This document shows, one piece after another, positions 15,823 to 25,914 of a stretch of 64,000 bases of DNA; the stretch's first letter is position 1; every line of letters begins with the position of its first letter. The stretch comes from Oscillospiraceae bacterium. GTDB lineage: Bacteria; Bacillota; Clostridia; Oscillospirales; Oscillospiraceae. The notes beneath the pieces are model-generated. The model ran no database searches and had not been told where the DNA came from. It was given only the letters and a program-made list of their open reading frames with translations. The DNA is taken from positions 1 through 64,000 of the forward strand of contig CADCHN010000007.1 of NCBI GenBank assembly GCA_902801295.1, read 5' to 3'. A program made the translations under genes and the position numbers.

Positions 15823-16945
15823 ACAGTTCTTCCTCTTCAATGGCTGCGCTCGCTTCCGGAGTCTGCTCCGGGGTCGGTTCCGGAGTCGGCTCTGGCGTCG
15901 GTTCCGGAGTCGGTTCGGGCGTCGGTTCCGGCGTCGGTTCCGGAGTCGGTTCGGGCGTCGGTTCCGGGGTCGGTTCGGGCGTCGGTTCCGGAGTCGGTTC
16001 GGGCGTCGGTTCCGGAGTGGGTTCCGGCGTCGGTTCCGGAGTCGGTTCGGGCGTCGGTTCCGGAGTCGGTTCCGGAGTCGGCTCGGGTTGCAGCCAGGGA
16101 TTGTTCGGATCCGGATCCGTGGGATCCCAGCCGCGGCATCGCTCGTTGTCGGAGATCAGCGGCGCAGAGGGTTTCCCCAACGGGCCGGGGTCGGAACTGC
16201 AGTAAAACTCCACCGCAACGATATCGTCCCGGTTGTCATAGATCCAGCTGGCGTCGCAGACCTGCAGACGGACGCAGCCCATCGATGAACTGGTGCCCAG
16301 CAGGTCAAATTCCCAGTATTCCAGACTGCCCTTGTTGCCGAATTCGGTATAGGGCACGGAGTGGAAGAGGATGTTGCCGGTGATCTGCGTGGCATACTGG
16401 CCGTATACACCGCCGAAGAGCGCACGCCATTCGGCCCGCCAGCCGAGATAGTATACACCGCTCAGCGGTGTGGCCGCGCCGGTAGAGCAGATCATCGCCA
16501 TATAAGGCTGGTTGTAATTGCCTTCTTCGTCCGAGGTATAGACCGTGACGGTGTTGGCCTCCACATTAACCATAACATAATAGCCGGGCTGCCATCCTGT
16601 CGTCGGCTCCGGGGTGGAAACCGGGTCTGGCTCCTGCGTCGGCACCGGAATCGGTTCCGGCATCGGCTCCGGAGTCGGCTCGGGAGTCGGCTCTGGGGTC
16701 GGTTCCGGCGTGGGCTCCGGGGTCGGTTCCGGCGTGGGCTCCGGGGTCGGTTCCGGCGTCGGTTCCGGCGTCGGTTCCGGGGTCGGTTCCGGGGTCGGTT
16801 CCGGCGTCGGCTTGGGCGTCGGTTCCGGCGGAGCCTCCGCCGCAGCAAAATGCGGAAACGGCGTCAGACCGGGCAGGTCAAAAAAGGCCGAAGCCGCCAT
16901 GCTGACCAGCAGCAGCAAGGCAAGGGCTGCAACAAATCGTTTCAT
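15821..16945 (-). CDS. Secreted L,D-transpeptidase flanked by two Pro-Glu-Pro-Thr tracts
   Basis: A 374-residue exported protein. A signal peptide (residues about 1-20) is followed by a first PEPT tract (about 38-105, roughly 15 units). The YkuD-type L,D-transpeptidase domain (about 120-265) has the catalytic block with histidine in NILFHSVPYTE and cysteine in TSSSMGCVRL. A second, longer PEPT tract follows (about 285-362, roughly 18 units), then a short acidic end. L,D-transpeptidases form 3-3 cross-links in peptidoglycan or attach proteins to it. Proline-rich tracts would hold the enzyme extended in or through the wall. The 12-bp coding repeats produce long shadow frames on other strands. 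It is monocistronic and convergent with galT. Confidence 0.9.
   Translation of the reverse strand: MKRFVAALALLLLVSMAASAFFDLPGLTPFPHFAAAEAPPEPTPKPTPEPTPEPTPEPTPEPTPEPTPEPTPEPTPEPTPEPTPEPTPEPTPEPMPEPIPVPTQEPDPVSTPEPTTGWQPGYYVMVNVEANTVTVYTSDEEGNYNQPYMAMICSTGAATPLSGVYYLGWRAEWRALFGGVYGQYATQITGNILFHSVPYTEFGNKGSLEYWEFDLLGTSSSMGCVRLQVCDASWIYDNRDDIVAVEFYCSSDPGPLGKPSAPLISDNERCRGWDPTDPDPNNPWLQPEPTPEPTPEPTPEPTPEPTPEPTPEPTPEPTPEPTPEPTPEPTPEPTPEPTPEPTPEPTPEPTPEPTPEPTPEQTPEASAAIEEEEL
15870..16087. repeat. 12-bp tandem repeats, C-terminal PEPT tract
   Basis: About 18 copies of a 12-bp unit such as GGTTCCGGAGTC (plus-strand view), varying mainly at third codon positions (GAGTC, GCGTC, GGGTC). They encode Pro-Glu-Pro-Thr on the minus strand. 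The synonymous variation shows that the tract is not a very recent expansion. Confidence 0.9.
16648..16830. repeat. 12-bp tandem repeats, N-terminal PEPT tract
   Basis: About 15 units of the same 12-bp family, grading into degenerate units (CCGGCATCGG, CCGGAATCGG, encoding PMPEPIPVPT) next to the catalytic domain. Decay at one edge is typical of a tandem array that expands at the other. Confidence 0.88.
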
Positions 16946-16963
16946 GCAGAATATCTCTTTTCT

Positions 16964-17662
16964 TTACAGCGGGTGGCTTCGCTCCCAGGCGCGAATGGCG
17001 TCTCTGCGCGGCTTCCAGTCCGGCAGGACGCGCGCAACCTCGGCGTAGAACGCGGTGGAATGATTCGGCTGCAGAAAATGCGCCAGCTCATGCACCACCA
17101 CATAGTCCGCGCAGTCCGGCGGCAGCTCGGTTAGGCGCGTATTGAAGCTCAGCGCGCCTTTTTGCGGGCGGCAGCTGCCCCAGCGGGAGCGCATGCGGCG
17201 AAAGCTCAGCGTGGGACAGGGCACGCCGCGCCGCTCAAAGTCGGGATAATACTGCCGGCAGAGCGCCGTGACGTGCTCGGCGCAGAGGCGCTTTTGCCAG
17301 GCGTCCAGCGCGCGGCGCTTTTCCTCCCCGTCCGCAGGGTTTTTCAGTGTGAGGATCAGCGTATCTCCCTCACGCTCCACGAGGTGACGCCCGCCCTCGC
17401 GCAGACGCAGCGAGAGCTTCTCACCCCAGAGAAAGACGGCGTTTTCCTCTTCCTCCCGGCGGGCATCGGCAAGGCGCAGCTTCTCCAGGATCCAGTCCTG
17501 GCGGGCGCGCAGCAGGCTTTCCACCGCAAGCGTCGGCGTCAGCAGCGGCGCGGATACATACACGCTGCCGTCGGGGCGGATGCGGAGATTGACGCGCCGG
17601 ATCCGCTTGCGCTCGAGCTCATAGTCCAGGCGCCGCCCGCAGAGCACGATGCTCCTGCGCAC
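16964..17662 (-). CDS. YgjP-like (DUF45) metal-dependent hydrolase
   Basis: A 232-residue putative zinc metallopeptidase of the YgjP/DUF45 family. The C-terminal half has the zinc signature [18 protein letters not shown] (HExxH plus a downstream His) and the preceding family motif [19 protein letters not shown]. The N-terminal half is a small beta domain ([22 protein letters not shown]). The substrate is unknown. It lies 3 bp downstream of the SDR gene on the same strand, so the two form an operon read from the promoter at 18491-18519. Confidence 0.9.
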   Translation of the reverse strand: MRRSIVLCGRRLDYELERKRIRRVNLRIRPDGSVYVSAPLLTPTLAVESLLRARQDWILEKLRLADARREEEENAVFLWGEKLSLRLREGGRHLVEREGDTLILTLKNPADGEEKRRALDAWQKRLCAEHVTALCRQYYPDFERRGVPCPTLSFRRMRSRWGSCRPQKGALSFNTRLTELPPDCADYVVVHELAHFLQPNHSTAFYAEVARVLPDWKPRRDAIRAWERSHPL

Positions 17663-17665
17663 GGC

Positions 17666-18457
17666 TTATTTCGCGTAGATGAGGCCCAGCAGCCAGTTGG
17701 AGAAGCGGCGGGGGAAGAGTTTGGCCGCCATGGCCGCGGCCTTGTAGGAAAAGCCCATCGCGATCATCGGGCGGCTGCGCTTGCGCAGGGCGATCTTCGC
17801 GACAAAGCGGCCCGCATCCTCAGGCTTCATGCCGGTGCGCTCGTCGTGCTCCATCACCGCGACGCTGCGGGCAATGCGGCCGGCGTACTCCCCGTCGAGC
17901 GCATCGGACTTGACGCGCGCGTCGGTGAAGCCGGAGGCGATGTCGCCGGGCATGATGGCGCAGACCGTGATGCCGTAGGGACGGATCTCGTTCTGCAGCG
18001 CGAGCACATAGGAGATGATGGCGGACTTGGACACCGAGTACCAGAGCTGGAAGGGGATCGGAAGGATGCCGGCGATCGAGCTCATGCAGACGATGCGGCC
18101 GCTGCGCTGCTTGCGCATGTGCGGCAGCACGGCGCGGGTGGCGTTGTCCATACCGAAGAGGTTCAGCTCCAGCTGGGCGTGGGAGTCCTTCGAAGCGGTG
18201 CTCTCCGCGGCGCCGGAAATACCGAAGCCGGCGTTGTTGACCAGGATGTCGATGCGCCCCTCACGGCGCATGACCTCCGCCACAGCGGCGCGCACCTGCT
18301 CCTCGTTTGTAACGTCCGCCGTCAGGTGGATGATGCCCTCCGCGGGCTTTTCGCGGCGGGAAAATTCATAGACCGTACAGCCGGCTTTGCGCAGCTCCTG
18401 CGCCGTGCAGCGGCCGATGCCGCCGCTGCCGCCGGTGACGATAGCGACCTGATTCAT
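17666..18457 (-). CDS. Short-chain dehydrogenase/reductase
   Basis: A 263-residue classical SDR. It has the Rossmann motif TGGSGGIGR (8-16), the LVNNAGFGISG motif near 85, catalytic Ser in VCMSSIAGI and the Tyr-x-x-x-Lys pair in YSVSKSA (about 152-156). The C-terminus (PRRFSNWLLGLIYAK) is hydrophobic and basic and may touch the membrane. The NAD(P)-dependent substrate is unknown. First gene of the operon with the YgjP-like hydrolase. Confidence 0.9.
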   Translation of the reverse strand: MNQVAIVTGGSGGIGRCTAQELRKAGCTVYEFSRREKPAEGIIHLTADVTNEEQVRAAVAEVMRREGRIDILVNNAGFGISGAAESTASKDSHAQLELNLFGMDNATRAVLPHMRKQRSGRIVCMSSIAGILPIPFQLWYSVSKSAIISYVLALQNEIRPYGITVCAIMPGDIASGFTDARVKSDALDGEYAGRIARSVAVMEHDERTGMKPEDAGRFVAKIALRKRSRPMIAMGFSYKAAAMAAKLFPRRFSNWLLGLIYAK

Positions 18458-18490
18458 GAGGATTCCTCCTTTTTTCTGTCTTCTTTCGCC

Positions 18491-18519
18491 ATTATACGGT
18501 TTTTTCCCTGCTGCGTCAA
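18491..18519 (-). promoter_or_regulatory. Promoter of the SDR-YgjP operon
   Basis: On the minus strand TTGACG and TATAAT are separated by 17 bp, 34 bp before the SDR start. Confidence 0.75.
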
Positions 18520-18586
18520 TCGCCTGTCCTTTACAACTTCAAATATTTGTTGTAAGATAAGGTCGAATCTATGTATGGAGAAGCTT

Positions 18587-19705
18587 ATGAACTACTCACT
18601 GTCCGTTCCCTGCCTGCTCGGCCTGGAAGGGCCGATCGCCGACGAGCTGCGTCGGCTGGAGCTGCAGGACGTGGCCGCCGAAAACGGGCGCGTCAATTTC
18701 CGCGGCGGCGCAGAGGCCATTGCCCGCGCCAACATCAACCTGCGCATCGGTGAGCGCGTGCTGCTGGAGCTGGGGCGCTTCCCGGCGCTGAGCTTTGACG
18801 AGCTCTTCGAGGGCACCCGCGCGCTGCCCTGGGAGACGATCATCCCCCGCGACGGAGCCTTTCCCGTCAAGGGCTACAGTCTCAATTCCAAGCTCTTTTC
18901 CGTGTCGGACTGCCAGAAGATCATCAAAAAGGCCATTGTCGAGCGCCTGAAATCAGTCTACGGCATCGAGTGGTTTCCCGAGACGGGCGCCTGCTATCAG
19001 GTGCAGTTTGCCATCATGAAGGATCAGGTCTCGCTGTGCCTCGACACCTCCGGCGACGGCCTGCACAAGCGGGGCTACCGCCCGGCGCACAACGCCGCGC
19101 CTCTCAAGGAGACGATGGCCGCCGCCATGGTGACGCTCTCGCGCTACCGGGGACGGGACGATTTCTGCGACCCCTTCTGCGGCAGCGGCACCATCCCCAT
19201 CGAGGCGGCGCTGATCGCGAAAAACCGTGCGCCCGGTCTCAACCGCAGCTTCCGTGCGATGGACTGGCCGGTGATTGGCAAGGCGGTCTTTGAGGCTGAA
19301 CGAGAGGCCGCCCGCGCGAAGGAATACCACGGCGACTACCGCATTGTCGGCGCGGACATCGACCCGAAGGCCATCGCGCTGGCCGAGGAAAATGCGCAGC
19401 GCGCGGGCGTGCTCGACTGCGTGCACTTTGAGGTGGCGGACGCGACCAGGTTTGACCGGAAAACCGAACGCGGTGTCATCGTCACGAACCCGCCCTACGG
19501 CGAGCGCATCATGGAAAAGGAGGAGGCCGAGCGCCTCTACCGCGCCTTCGGCGCCGCCTGGGCCAAAACGGAAAACTGGCAGCTCTATCTGCTCTCCTCA
19601 CACACCGAGTTTGAGCGTTGCTTCGGCCGCACGGCCGACAAAAAGCGCAAGCTCTACAACGGCATGATCAAGTGTGATCTCTTCATGTATCTCAACAAGA
19701 GGTAA
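18587..19705 (+). CDS. THUMP-domain rRNA methyltransferase (RlmL/YpsC type)
   Basis: A 372-residue class I RNA methyltransferase like B. subtilis YpsC and the N-terminal half of E. coli RlmL, expected to make m2G in 23S rRNA. It has an N-terminal ferredoxin-like/THUMP region (1-160), the linker motif DGLHKRGYRPAHNAAPLKET, the SAM site FCDPFCGSGTIPIEAA (about 195), VGADIDPKAIALAEENA and the catalytic TNPPYGERI (about 300). I chose ATG 18587, because GGAG lies 6 nt upstream; an in-frame ATG at 18575 lacks this. It is followed 5 bp later by a lipid kinase gene. Confidence 0.93.
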   Translation: MNYSLSVPCLLGLEGPIADELRRLELQDVAAENGRVNFRGGAEAIARANINLRIGERVLLELGRFPALSFDELFEGTRALPWETIIPRDGAFPVKGYSLNSKLFSVSDCQKIIKKAIVERLKSVYGIEWFPETGACYQVQFAIMKDQVSLCLDTSGDGLHKRGYRPAHNAAPLKETMAAAMVTLSRYRGRDDFCDPFCGSGTIPIEAALIAKNRAPGLNRSFRAMDWPVIGKAVFEAEREAARAKEYHGDYRIVGADIDPKAIALAEENAQRAGVLDCVHFEVADATRFDRKTERGVIVTNPPYGERIMEKEEAERLYRAFGAAWAKTENWQLYLLSSHTEFERCFGRTADKKRKLYNGMIKCDLFMYLNKR

Positions 19706-19710
19706 ACCAT

Positions 19711-20649
19711 ATGAAGCATCTGTTCATCGTTAATCCCGTCGCCGGCGGCAGAGACAGCACCGAAACCGTGCGGCAGAAGGTGGAGGCCGCCTTCCGGACG
19801 CGCAGCGACGACTACGAGATCTATGTGACCAAGGCGCCGATGGACGCGCAGGATAAAATCCGTGCTGATGCCGCGCGCTGCGATCATCTGCGGGTCTACG
19901 CCTGCGGCGGAGACGGCACCTTCAATGAGTGCGTCAACGGTGCGGCTCTGCTTCCCAATGTGGCCGCCGCCCCCTTCCCCACCGGCACCGGCAACGATTT
20001 CTGCCGGATGTTTGGCGCGGAGAAGGACTGCTTCCGCGATCTGGAGGCTCTGCTCGACGGCTGGGAGCACCCCATCGACCTCATCGACTGCAACGGCCGC
20101 TGGTGTGACAATATCTGTTCGGTCGGCATTGACGCGCGCGTCGGCACCGACGTGCACAAATACAGCAAGATCCCGATTGCCGGTGGCATCGGCGGCTACG
20201 TCGTGAGCCTGATCGTCAATGTGTTCAAGGGCATTTCCACCGAGATGCACATCCGCTGCGGCGACTTCAGCGCTGACGGAAAACATAGCCTGATCTGCGC
20301 CTGCAACGGGCGCTACTACGGCGGCGGTTTCAATCCCAGCCCGAGCGCCCGCCCGGACGACGGCGACCTGGATATTTACGTGGTCAAGAAGGTCAATCTG
20401 ATCCAGCTGGCCGGACAGATCGGCAAATTTGCCTCCGGCCGCTCCGACGAATCGCCGAAGTTCATCACGCACCTGCACGGCACCGAGGTCGAAATCCGTC
20501 TGGACAAGCCAGACATCGTCAACATTGACGGCGAGAGCATGGTGACCGACCGCATCCGCTGGAAGCTCGTGCCCGGGGCGATGAAGCTGATCGTGCCCGC
20601 CACGCTGCACTTTTTCGACGACAAAAAGCCGGTCGCTGTCACCGTCTGA
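19711..20649 (+). CDS. Diacylglycerol/lipid kinase family protein
   Basis: A 312-residue soluble lipid kinase of the DagK/YegS superfamily. It has the N-terminal FIVNPVAGGRDS motif, the nucleotide motif ACGGDGTFNECVNG (about 65-78) and PTGTGNDFCRMFG (about 90-103). The C-terminal beta domain ends in DKPDIVNIDGESM, a family-typical segment. It likely phosphorylates diacylglycerol for re-entry into phospholipid synthesis. It is cotranscribed with the THUMP methyltransferase (5-bp gap). Confidence 0.92.
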   Translation: MKHLFIVNPVAGGRDSTETVRQKVEAAFRTRSDDYEIYVTKAPMDAQDKIRADAARCDHLRVYACGGDGTFNECVNGAALLPNVAAAPFPTGTGNDFCRMFGAEKDCFRDLEALLDGWEHPIDLIDCNGRWCDNICSVGIDARVGTDVHKYSKIPIAGGIGGYVVSLIVNVFKGISTEMHIRCGDFSADGKHSLICACNGRYYGGGFNPSPSARPDDGDLDIYVVKKVNLIQLAGQIGKFASGRSDESPKFITHLHGTEVEIRLDKPDIVNIDGESMVTDRIRWKLVPGAMKLIVPATLHFFDDKKPVAVTV

Positions 20650-20712
20650 CAAACCCCTGTCCGCCGTAACAAAAAGTTTAAAATCTTTTCCACAGTTTTT
20701 TACCGGAAGGGC

Positions 20713-20740
20713 TTGAAAAAAAAGAAAAATGTGGTATAGT
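20713..20740 (+). promoter_or_regulatory. Sigma-A promoter of groES-groEL
   Basis: TTGAAA (20713-20718) and TATAGT (20735-20740), 16-bp spacing, directly upstream of the CIRCE element. Confidence 0.85.
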
Positions 20741-20748
20741 ATGCATCG

Positions 20749-20775
20749 TTAGCACTCAGGGTGTTTGAGTGCTAA
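20749..20775. promoter_or_regulatory. CIRCE operator (HrcA binding site)
   Basis: TTAGCACTC, 9 bp, GAGTGCTAA: a perfect match to the CIRCE consensus recognised by the heat-shock repressor HrcA. It covers the predicted transcription start, so HrcA would block initiation until heat stress. hrcA itself is not in the window. Confidence 0.98.
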
Positions 20776-20817
20776 CGATGCTGATTTTTGTATTATATAA
20801 AATTGGAGGATAGAAAC

Positions 20818-21102
20818 ATGAAGCTGAAACCTTTGGCTGACAGAGTTGTTCTGAAGCAGAATGCCGCCGAAGAGCGCACCTCTTCCGGCATTTTCCTCGC
20901 CTCTTCCGCGCAGGAAAAGCCCGAGATCTACGAGGTCATCGAGGTCGGCCCCGGCGGAATGGTGGACGGCAATGAGGTCAAGATGATCGTCAAGCCCGGC
21001 GAGAGCGTTCTGGTCGGCAAGTACAGCGGCAGCAAGATCAAGCTTGAGGACGTGGAGTACACCATCGTCCGCCAGAGCGACATCCTGGCTGTGATCGAAT
21101 AA
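20818..21102 (+). CDS. groES: Co-chaperonin GroES
   Basis: A 94-residue GroES: LKPLADRVVLKQNAAEERTS at the N-terminus, the mobile loop with SSGIFLASSAQEKP, and VGKYSGSKIKLEDVEYTIVR near the end. It caps the GroEL ring during folding. GGAGG lies 8 nt before ATG 20818. It is the first gene of the CIRCE-regulated operon; groEL follows after 14 bp. Confidence 0.98.
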   Translation: MKLKPLADRVVLKQNAAEERTSSGIFLASSAQEKPEIYEVIEVGPGGMVDGNEVKMIVKPGESVLVGKYSGSKIKLEDVEYTIVRQSDILAVIE

Positions 21103-21113
21103 GGAGGCAATGA

Positions 21114-22742
<1,629 letters not shown>

Positions 22743-22783
22743 GGCGTGACTGTTAATCAATAGTTCGCCTCATGAGGGAATTG

Positions 22784-22819
22784 AAAGGCGCCTGAATCGC
22801 AATGGTTCAGGCGCCTTTT
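22784..22819 (+). terminator. Terminator of groES-groEL
   Basis: AAAGGCGCCTGAA and TTCAGGCGCCTTTT form a 13-bp stem with a T tail. Confidence 0.9.
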
Positions 22820-22947
22820 CCTTGTATGAATTTCTTGTGTTTCCTCTTGTTTTTTTACGAAAACGTGGTTTAATAGGATAATATCCGCACGGCAACGTCC
22901 GTGCTCCCCTCTTGTTCCCCGATCACGGCTCCGGAAAAGGTGTTTCA

Positions 22948-23919
22948 ATGATTGACCAGTTTGGAAGATCCATCGACTATATGCGCATCTCCGTCACAGA
23001 CCGCTGCAATCTGCGCTGCAGGTACTGCATGCCGAACGGCGCCGCCTGTGAAAAAAGCGGGGAGATTTTGCGCTACGACGAGCTCCTGCGCATCTGCACT
23101 GCCGCGGTCGAGCTCGGCATTACGAAATTCAAAATCACCGGCGGCGAGCCGCTGGTGCGAAAGGGCTGCCCGGACTTCATCGCGGCGCTGAAACGGCTGC
23201 CGGGGGTCGAGCAGGTGACCCTGACGACCAACGGATTGCTGCTGGCAGAGCACCTGGACGCGCTGTGCAGCGCCGGTCTGGACGCTGCAAACGTCAGTCT
23301 GGACACGCTGAACGCCGATCGATACCGCAAGCTCACAAGCAGCGTCAGCTTTACGCCCGACGACTGCCTGCGTCTGCTGGAAAGCTGCTGCGAGAAGGGA
23401 CTGCGCACCAAGGTCAACACCGTTTTGCTGGAGGAAAACCGAAACGAGGCCGTTTCCCTTGCGCAGATCGCGCAAAAGCTGCCGGTCGATGTGCGCTTTA
23501 TCGAGCTGATGCCGATCGGCTACGGCGGGACGCTGGCGCGGGTGAACCCGGACGAGGTGCTGCGCACGCTGCTCGATCGCTGGCCGGATCTGCACGCCGT
23601 TTCGGAACGCCGCGGCAACGGCCCGGCCCACTATTACGCCAGTGAAAGCCTGCTGGGCCGCATTGGCTTCATCGACGCGGTGAGCCATCGCTTCTGCGCC
23701 GACTGCAACCGCGTTCGTCTGACGAGCACGGGGCAGCTCAAGCCCTGCCTCTGCTTTGACAGCTCCGTCGAGCTGCGCGGCCTGCTGCGCGCCGGCTGCA
23801 CCGACGAGACGCTGGTCGAGACGATCCGGAACGCCGTTTTTGACAAGCCTCGCGCACATTGCTTTGACGCGCGGGAGAACATGACCGAGCATCGCATGAT
23901 GAGCGAAATCGGCGGTTAA
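22948..23919 (+). CDS. moaA: GTP 3',8-cyclase MoaA
   Basis: A 323-residue radical-SAM enzyme that makes the first intermediate of molybdopterin (molybdenum/tungsten cofactor). The N-terminal cluster is in RCNLRCRYCM (Cys 20, 24, 27), followed by the ITGGEPLVRKG segment. The C-terminal 4Fe-4S site that binds GTP is in HRFCADCNRVRLTSTGQLKPCL. The usual C-terminal GG is preserved (EIGG). ATG 22948 is preferred to the upstream in-frame ATG 22912 because MoaA proteins start close to the DQFGR motif. No other moa genes are in the window. Confidence 0.95.
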   Translation: MIDQFGRSIDYMRISVTDRCNLRCRYCMPNGAACEKSGEILRYDELLRICTAAVELGITKFKITGGEPLVRKGCPDFIAALKRLPGVEQVTLTTNGLLLAEHLDALCSAGLDAANVSLDTLNADRYRKLTSSVSFTPDDCLRLLESCCEKGLRTKVNTVLLEENRNEAVSLAQIAQKLPVDVRFIELMPIGYGGTLARVNPDEVLRTLLDRWPDLHAVSERRGNGPAHYYASESLLGRIGFIDAVSHRFCADCNRVRLTSTGQLKPCLCFDSSVELRGLLRAGCTDETLVETIRNAVFDKPRAHCFDARENMTEHRMMSEIGG

Positions 23920-23956
23920 GCAAAGAAAAAGGCGCTCCCTATTACCATCAAATACA

Positions 23957-23996
23957 CAAAGCCCTCCGTTGCCTGTTTCGGCAGCGGAGGGCTTTG
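23957..23996. terminator. Convergent hairpin between moaA and the Na/Pi symporter
   Basis: CAAAGCCCTCCG pairs with CGGAGGGCTTTG, with extra inner pairing, between the two convergent stop codons. The T tails are short on both strands. Confidence 0.75.
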
Positions 23997-24018
23997 ATTC
24001 ATATTGCGAATGACCGTA

Positions 24019-25788
24019 TCACTCGGACTGGATGCCGTATGTTTCACGGAAGCGCTCGTAGTTTTCGGAGAAGGCTGCGTCCTTGATGCTCTTGAGGCTG
24101 TCGATATACTCGTGCGTGTCGAACAGGTCGTGCTGCAGCTCGATCATCGCGACCGCGACGTTCGAGCAATGGTCGCCCACGCGCTCGTAATTGGTCAGCA
24201 GATCGTTGAACACAAAGCCGTGCTGCAGCGTGCTGATGCCGCGCTGCAGGCGGTCGATATGATGGCTGCGCATCTCGTCGCAGAGGCCGTCGATCACTTC
24301 CTCCAGCGGCTCGACCTGCAGTGCCAGCGACACATCGTTTTCCACAAACGCGCGGATCGTGAGCTCCACGATCTCGGACACGGCCGTGCGCAGCACCCGC
24401 AGCTCATACTCGGCCACCTGGGAGAATTCCAGCTTTTTGTCCTGCATCTCCTTGGCCGATTCGGCCAGGTTCCGCGCGTGGTCGGAAATGCGCTCGAAGT
24501 CCGTGATCGCGTGCAGGAATTTGTGCAGGTTCTCGTTCTGCTCCGTGGTCAGCTCGGTCGGCGTGATCTGCAGCAGATAGGAGCCGAGCGCATCCTCATA
24601 GCGGTCCACCTGCTCCTCCAGGCCGCATACCGCGCGGTAGCCATCCTCGCTGTAGCTCTCCTGCAGTGCAGCGGCGCCGTCAATGCTCTCTTTCACAAGC
24701 ATCGCCATCTCGTTGATGACAAGGTGGCTCTGCTCCAAAGCCAGCGCCGGGTAGCGCACGAAGCGCTCCTCCAGGCGGATCGGCGTCAGCTCCGGCTCCG
24801 TCGGAGTTGACGCCGGCTGGCGAACCAGCAGATCCGTCAGCTTTTCGATTGCGCCGATGAAGGGCGCCAGCAGGAGCACCGTCACCAGGCGGAAGGCCGT
24901 GTTCATCGCGGCGACGTCCACGATCGTCACCTCGCTGTGCAGGAAGGAAAAGTGCAGCATGGCGTTGAGCGCGTAAAACACGCAGCCGCACAGGAGTGCG
25001 CCGATCACGTCGATCACCAGATGCGCCACCGCCGTGCGGACGCCGTTGACATTGGCGCCGAGCGCGCCGAGCAGCACCGGCAGCGCGCCGCCGACGGCAA
25101 TGCCCAGCAGCAGCGGAAAGGCCTCGGCAAAGCTGAGCGCGCCGGTCAGCGACAGAGCCTGCAGGATACCGACCGCAGCCGCAGAGCTCTGGATGATCGC
25201 GGTAAAGGACGCGCCGACCAGGAAGCCCAGCAGCGGATGGGACAGCGTCACCATCAGATTCAGAAACTCGCTGCTGTAGCGCAGCGGCTCCACCGCGGCG
25301 CTCATGGTGCTCATGCCGAACATCAGCACCGCAAAGCCCATCAGAATATCACCGATGTGATGGTGTATGACTTTTTTGGAAAACTTCCGCAGGATAATGC
25401 CCGCGATGGCGACAAGGCCGGTGATCGCGGCGGTGGACAGCAGCTCCACCCAGCCGGAGCCGCCCTCCACATGGGAAAGGCAGATAATCCAGCCGGTGAT
25501 GCTCGTGCCCAGGATGCTGCCCAGAATGACGGACACCGCCTGCCCGAACTGCATCAGGCCGGCGTTGACGAAGCCGATGCACATCACCGAGGCCGCCGAC
25601 GAGGATTGAATCACCGCCGTCACCACGGTGCCGAGCAGGATGCCGCGCACGCGGCTGCTGGTCAGGCGGTAAAGCACCACCTCCAGCTTATTACCGGCCA
25701 CCAGGTTCAAGCCGTCGCCCATCAGCGTGATGCCGTAAAGGAACAGAGCGAGACCCGCCAGAAGAGAAATCAGATTCAGCAAACCCAT
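24019..25788 (-). CDS. Na+/phosphate cotransporter with PhoU-like domain
   Basis: A 589-residue NptA/PhoU fusion. The N-terminal ~330 residues hold two inverted transport repeats with the QSSSAASVM and QSSAAAVGIL signature loops (family QSSS motif, about 60 and 208). The C-terminal ~220 residues form a soluble PhoU-like helical domain (LHKFLHAITDFERISDHARNLAE, NYERVGDHCSNVAVAMIEL). It imports inorganic phosphate with sodium; the PhoU part probably senses phosphate. It is monocistronic, from the promoter at 25819-25847. Confidence 0.94.
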   Translation of the reverse strand: MGLLNLISLLAGLALFLYGITLMGDGLNLVAGNKLEVVLYRLTSSRVRGILLGTVVTAVIQSSSAASVMCIGFVNAGLMQFGQAVSVILGSILGTSITGWIICLSHVEGGSGWVELLSTAAITGLVAIAGIILRKFSKKVIHHHIGDILMGFAVLMFGMSTMSAAVEPLRYSSEFLNLMVTLSHPLLGFLVGASFTAIIQSSAAAVGILQALSLTGALSFAEAFPLLLGIAVGGALPVLLGALGANVNGVRTAVAHLVIDVIGALLCGCVFYALNAMLHFSFLHSEVTIVDVAAMNTAFRLVTVLLLAPFIGAIEKLTDLLVRQPASTPTEPELTPIRLEERFVRYPALALEQSHLVINEMAMLVKESIDGAAALQESYSEDGYRAVCGLEEQVDRYEDALGSYLLQITPTELTTEQNENLHKFLHAITDFERISDHARNLAESAKEMQDKKLEFSQVAEYELRVLRTAVSEIVELTIRAFVENDVSLALQVEPLEEVIDGLCDEMRSHHIDRLQRGISTLQHGFVFNDLLTNYERVGDHCSNVAVAMIELQHDLFDTHEYIDSLKSIKDAAFSENYERFRETYGIQSE

Positions 25789-25818
25789 TTTCTATCTCCG
25801 TGCCGTTTGATTGCTTTC

Positions 25819-25847
25819 AGTATAGCGGAGATGGCCGGAAAAAGCAA
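25819..25847 (-). promoter_or_regulatory. Promoter of the Na/Pi symporter gene
   Basis: On the minus strand TTGCTT and TATACT, 17 bp apart, about 30 bp before the start codon. Confidence 0.75.
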
Positions 25848-25875
25848 GCGCAGACGCAGTTTTGCCGAAATGGCG

Positions 25876-25899
25876 ACGGCGGGGATCGCTCCCCGCCGT
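25876..25899 (-). terminator. Terminator of the TetR redox operon
   Basis: ACGGCGGGGA and TCCCCGCCGT around a 4-nt loop, 16 bp after the flavodoxin stop. Little T tail. Confidence 0.65.
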
Positions 25900-25914
25900 G
25901 TGGTTTCTGCCCGC

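Noticed and set aside
15870-16087. CRISPR-like regular repeats
   Set aside because: The 12-bp unit repeats without spacers and keeps the Pro-Glu-Pro-Thr frame, so it is coding tandem repeat DNA.
15840-16205. Long open frames reading Gly-Ser-Gly-Val repeats and Arg/Ser-rich repeats opposite the PEPT tracts
   Set aside because: They are shadows of the 12-bp repeat array. They have no RBS, and the only domain with conserved catalytic motifs is on the minus strand in the L,D-transpeptidase frame.
17162-18574. THUMP methyltransferase frame extended to 17162
   Set aside because: The upstream part is antisense to the YgjP-like and SDR genes; the RBS and family start support ATG 18587.
22880-22947. 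Possible molybdenum-cofactor riboswitch before moaA
   Set aside because: The leader is under 80 nt and I cannot fit the Moco motif core; only short GC-rich complementary pieces are visible.
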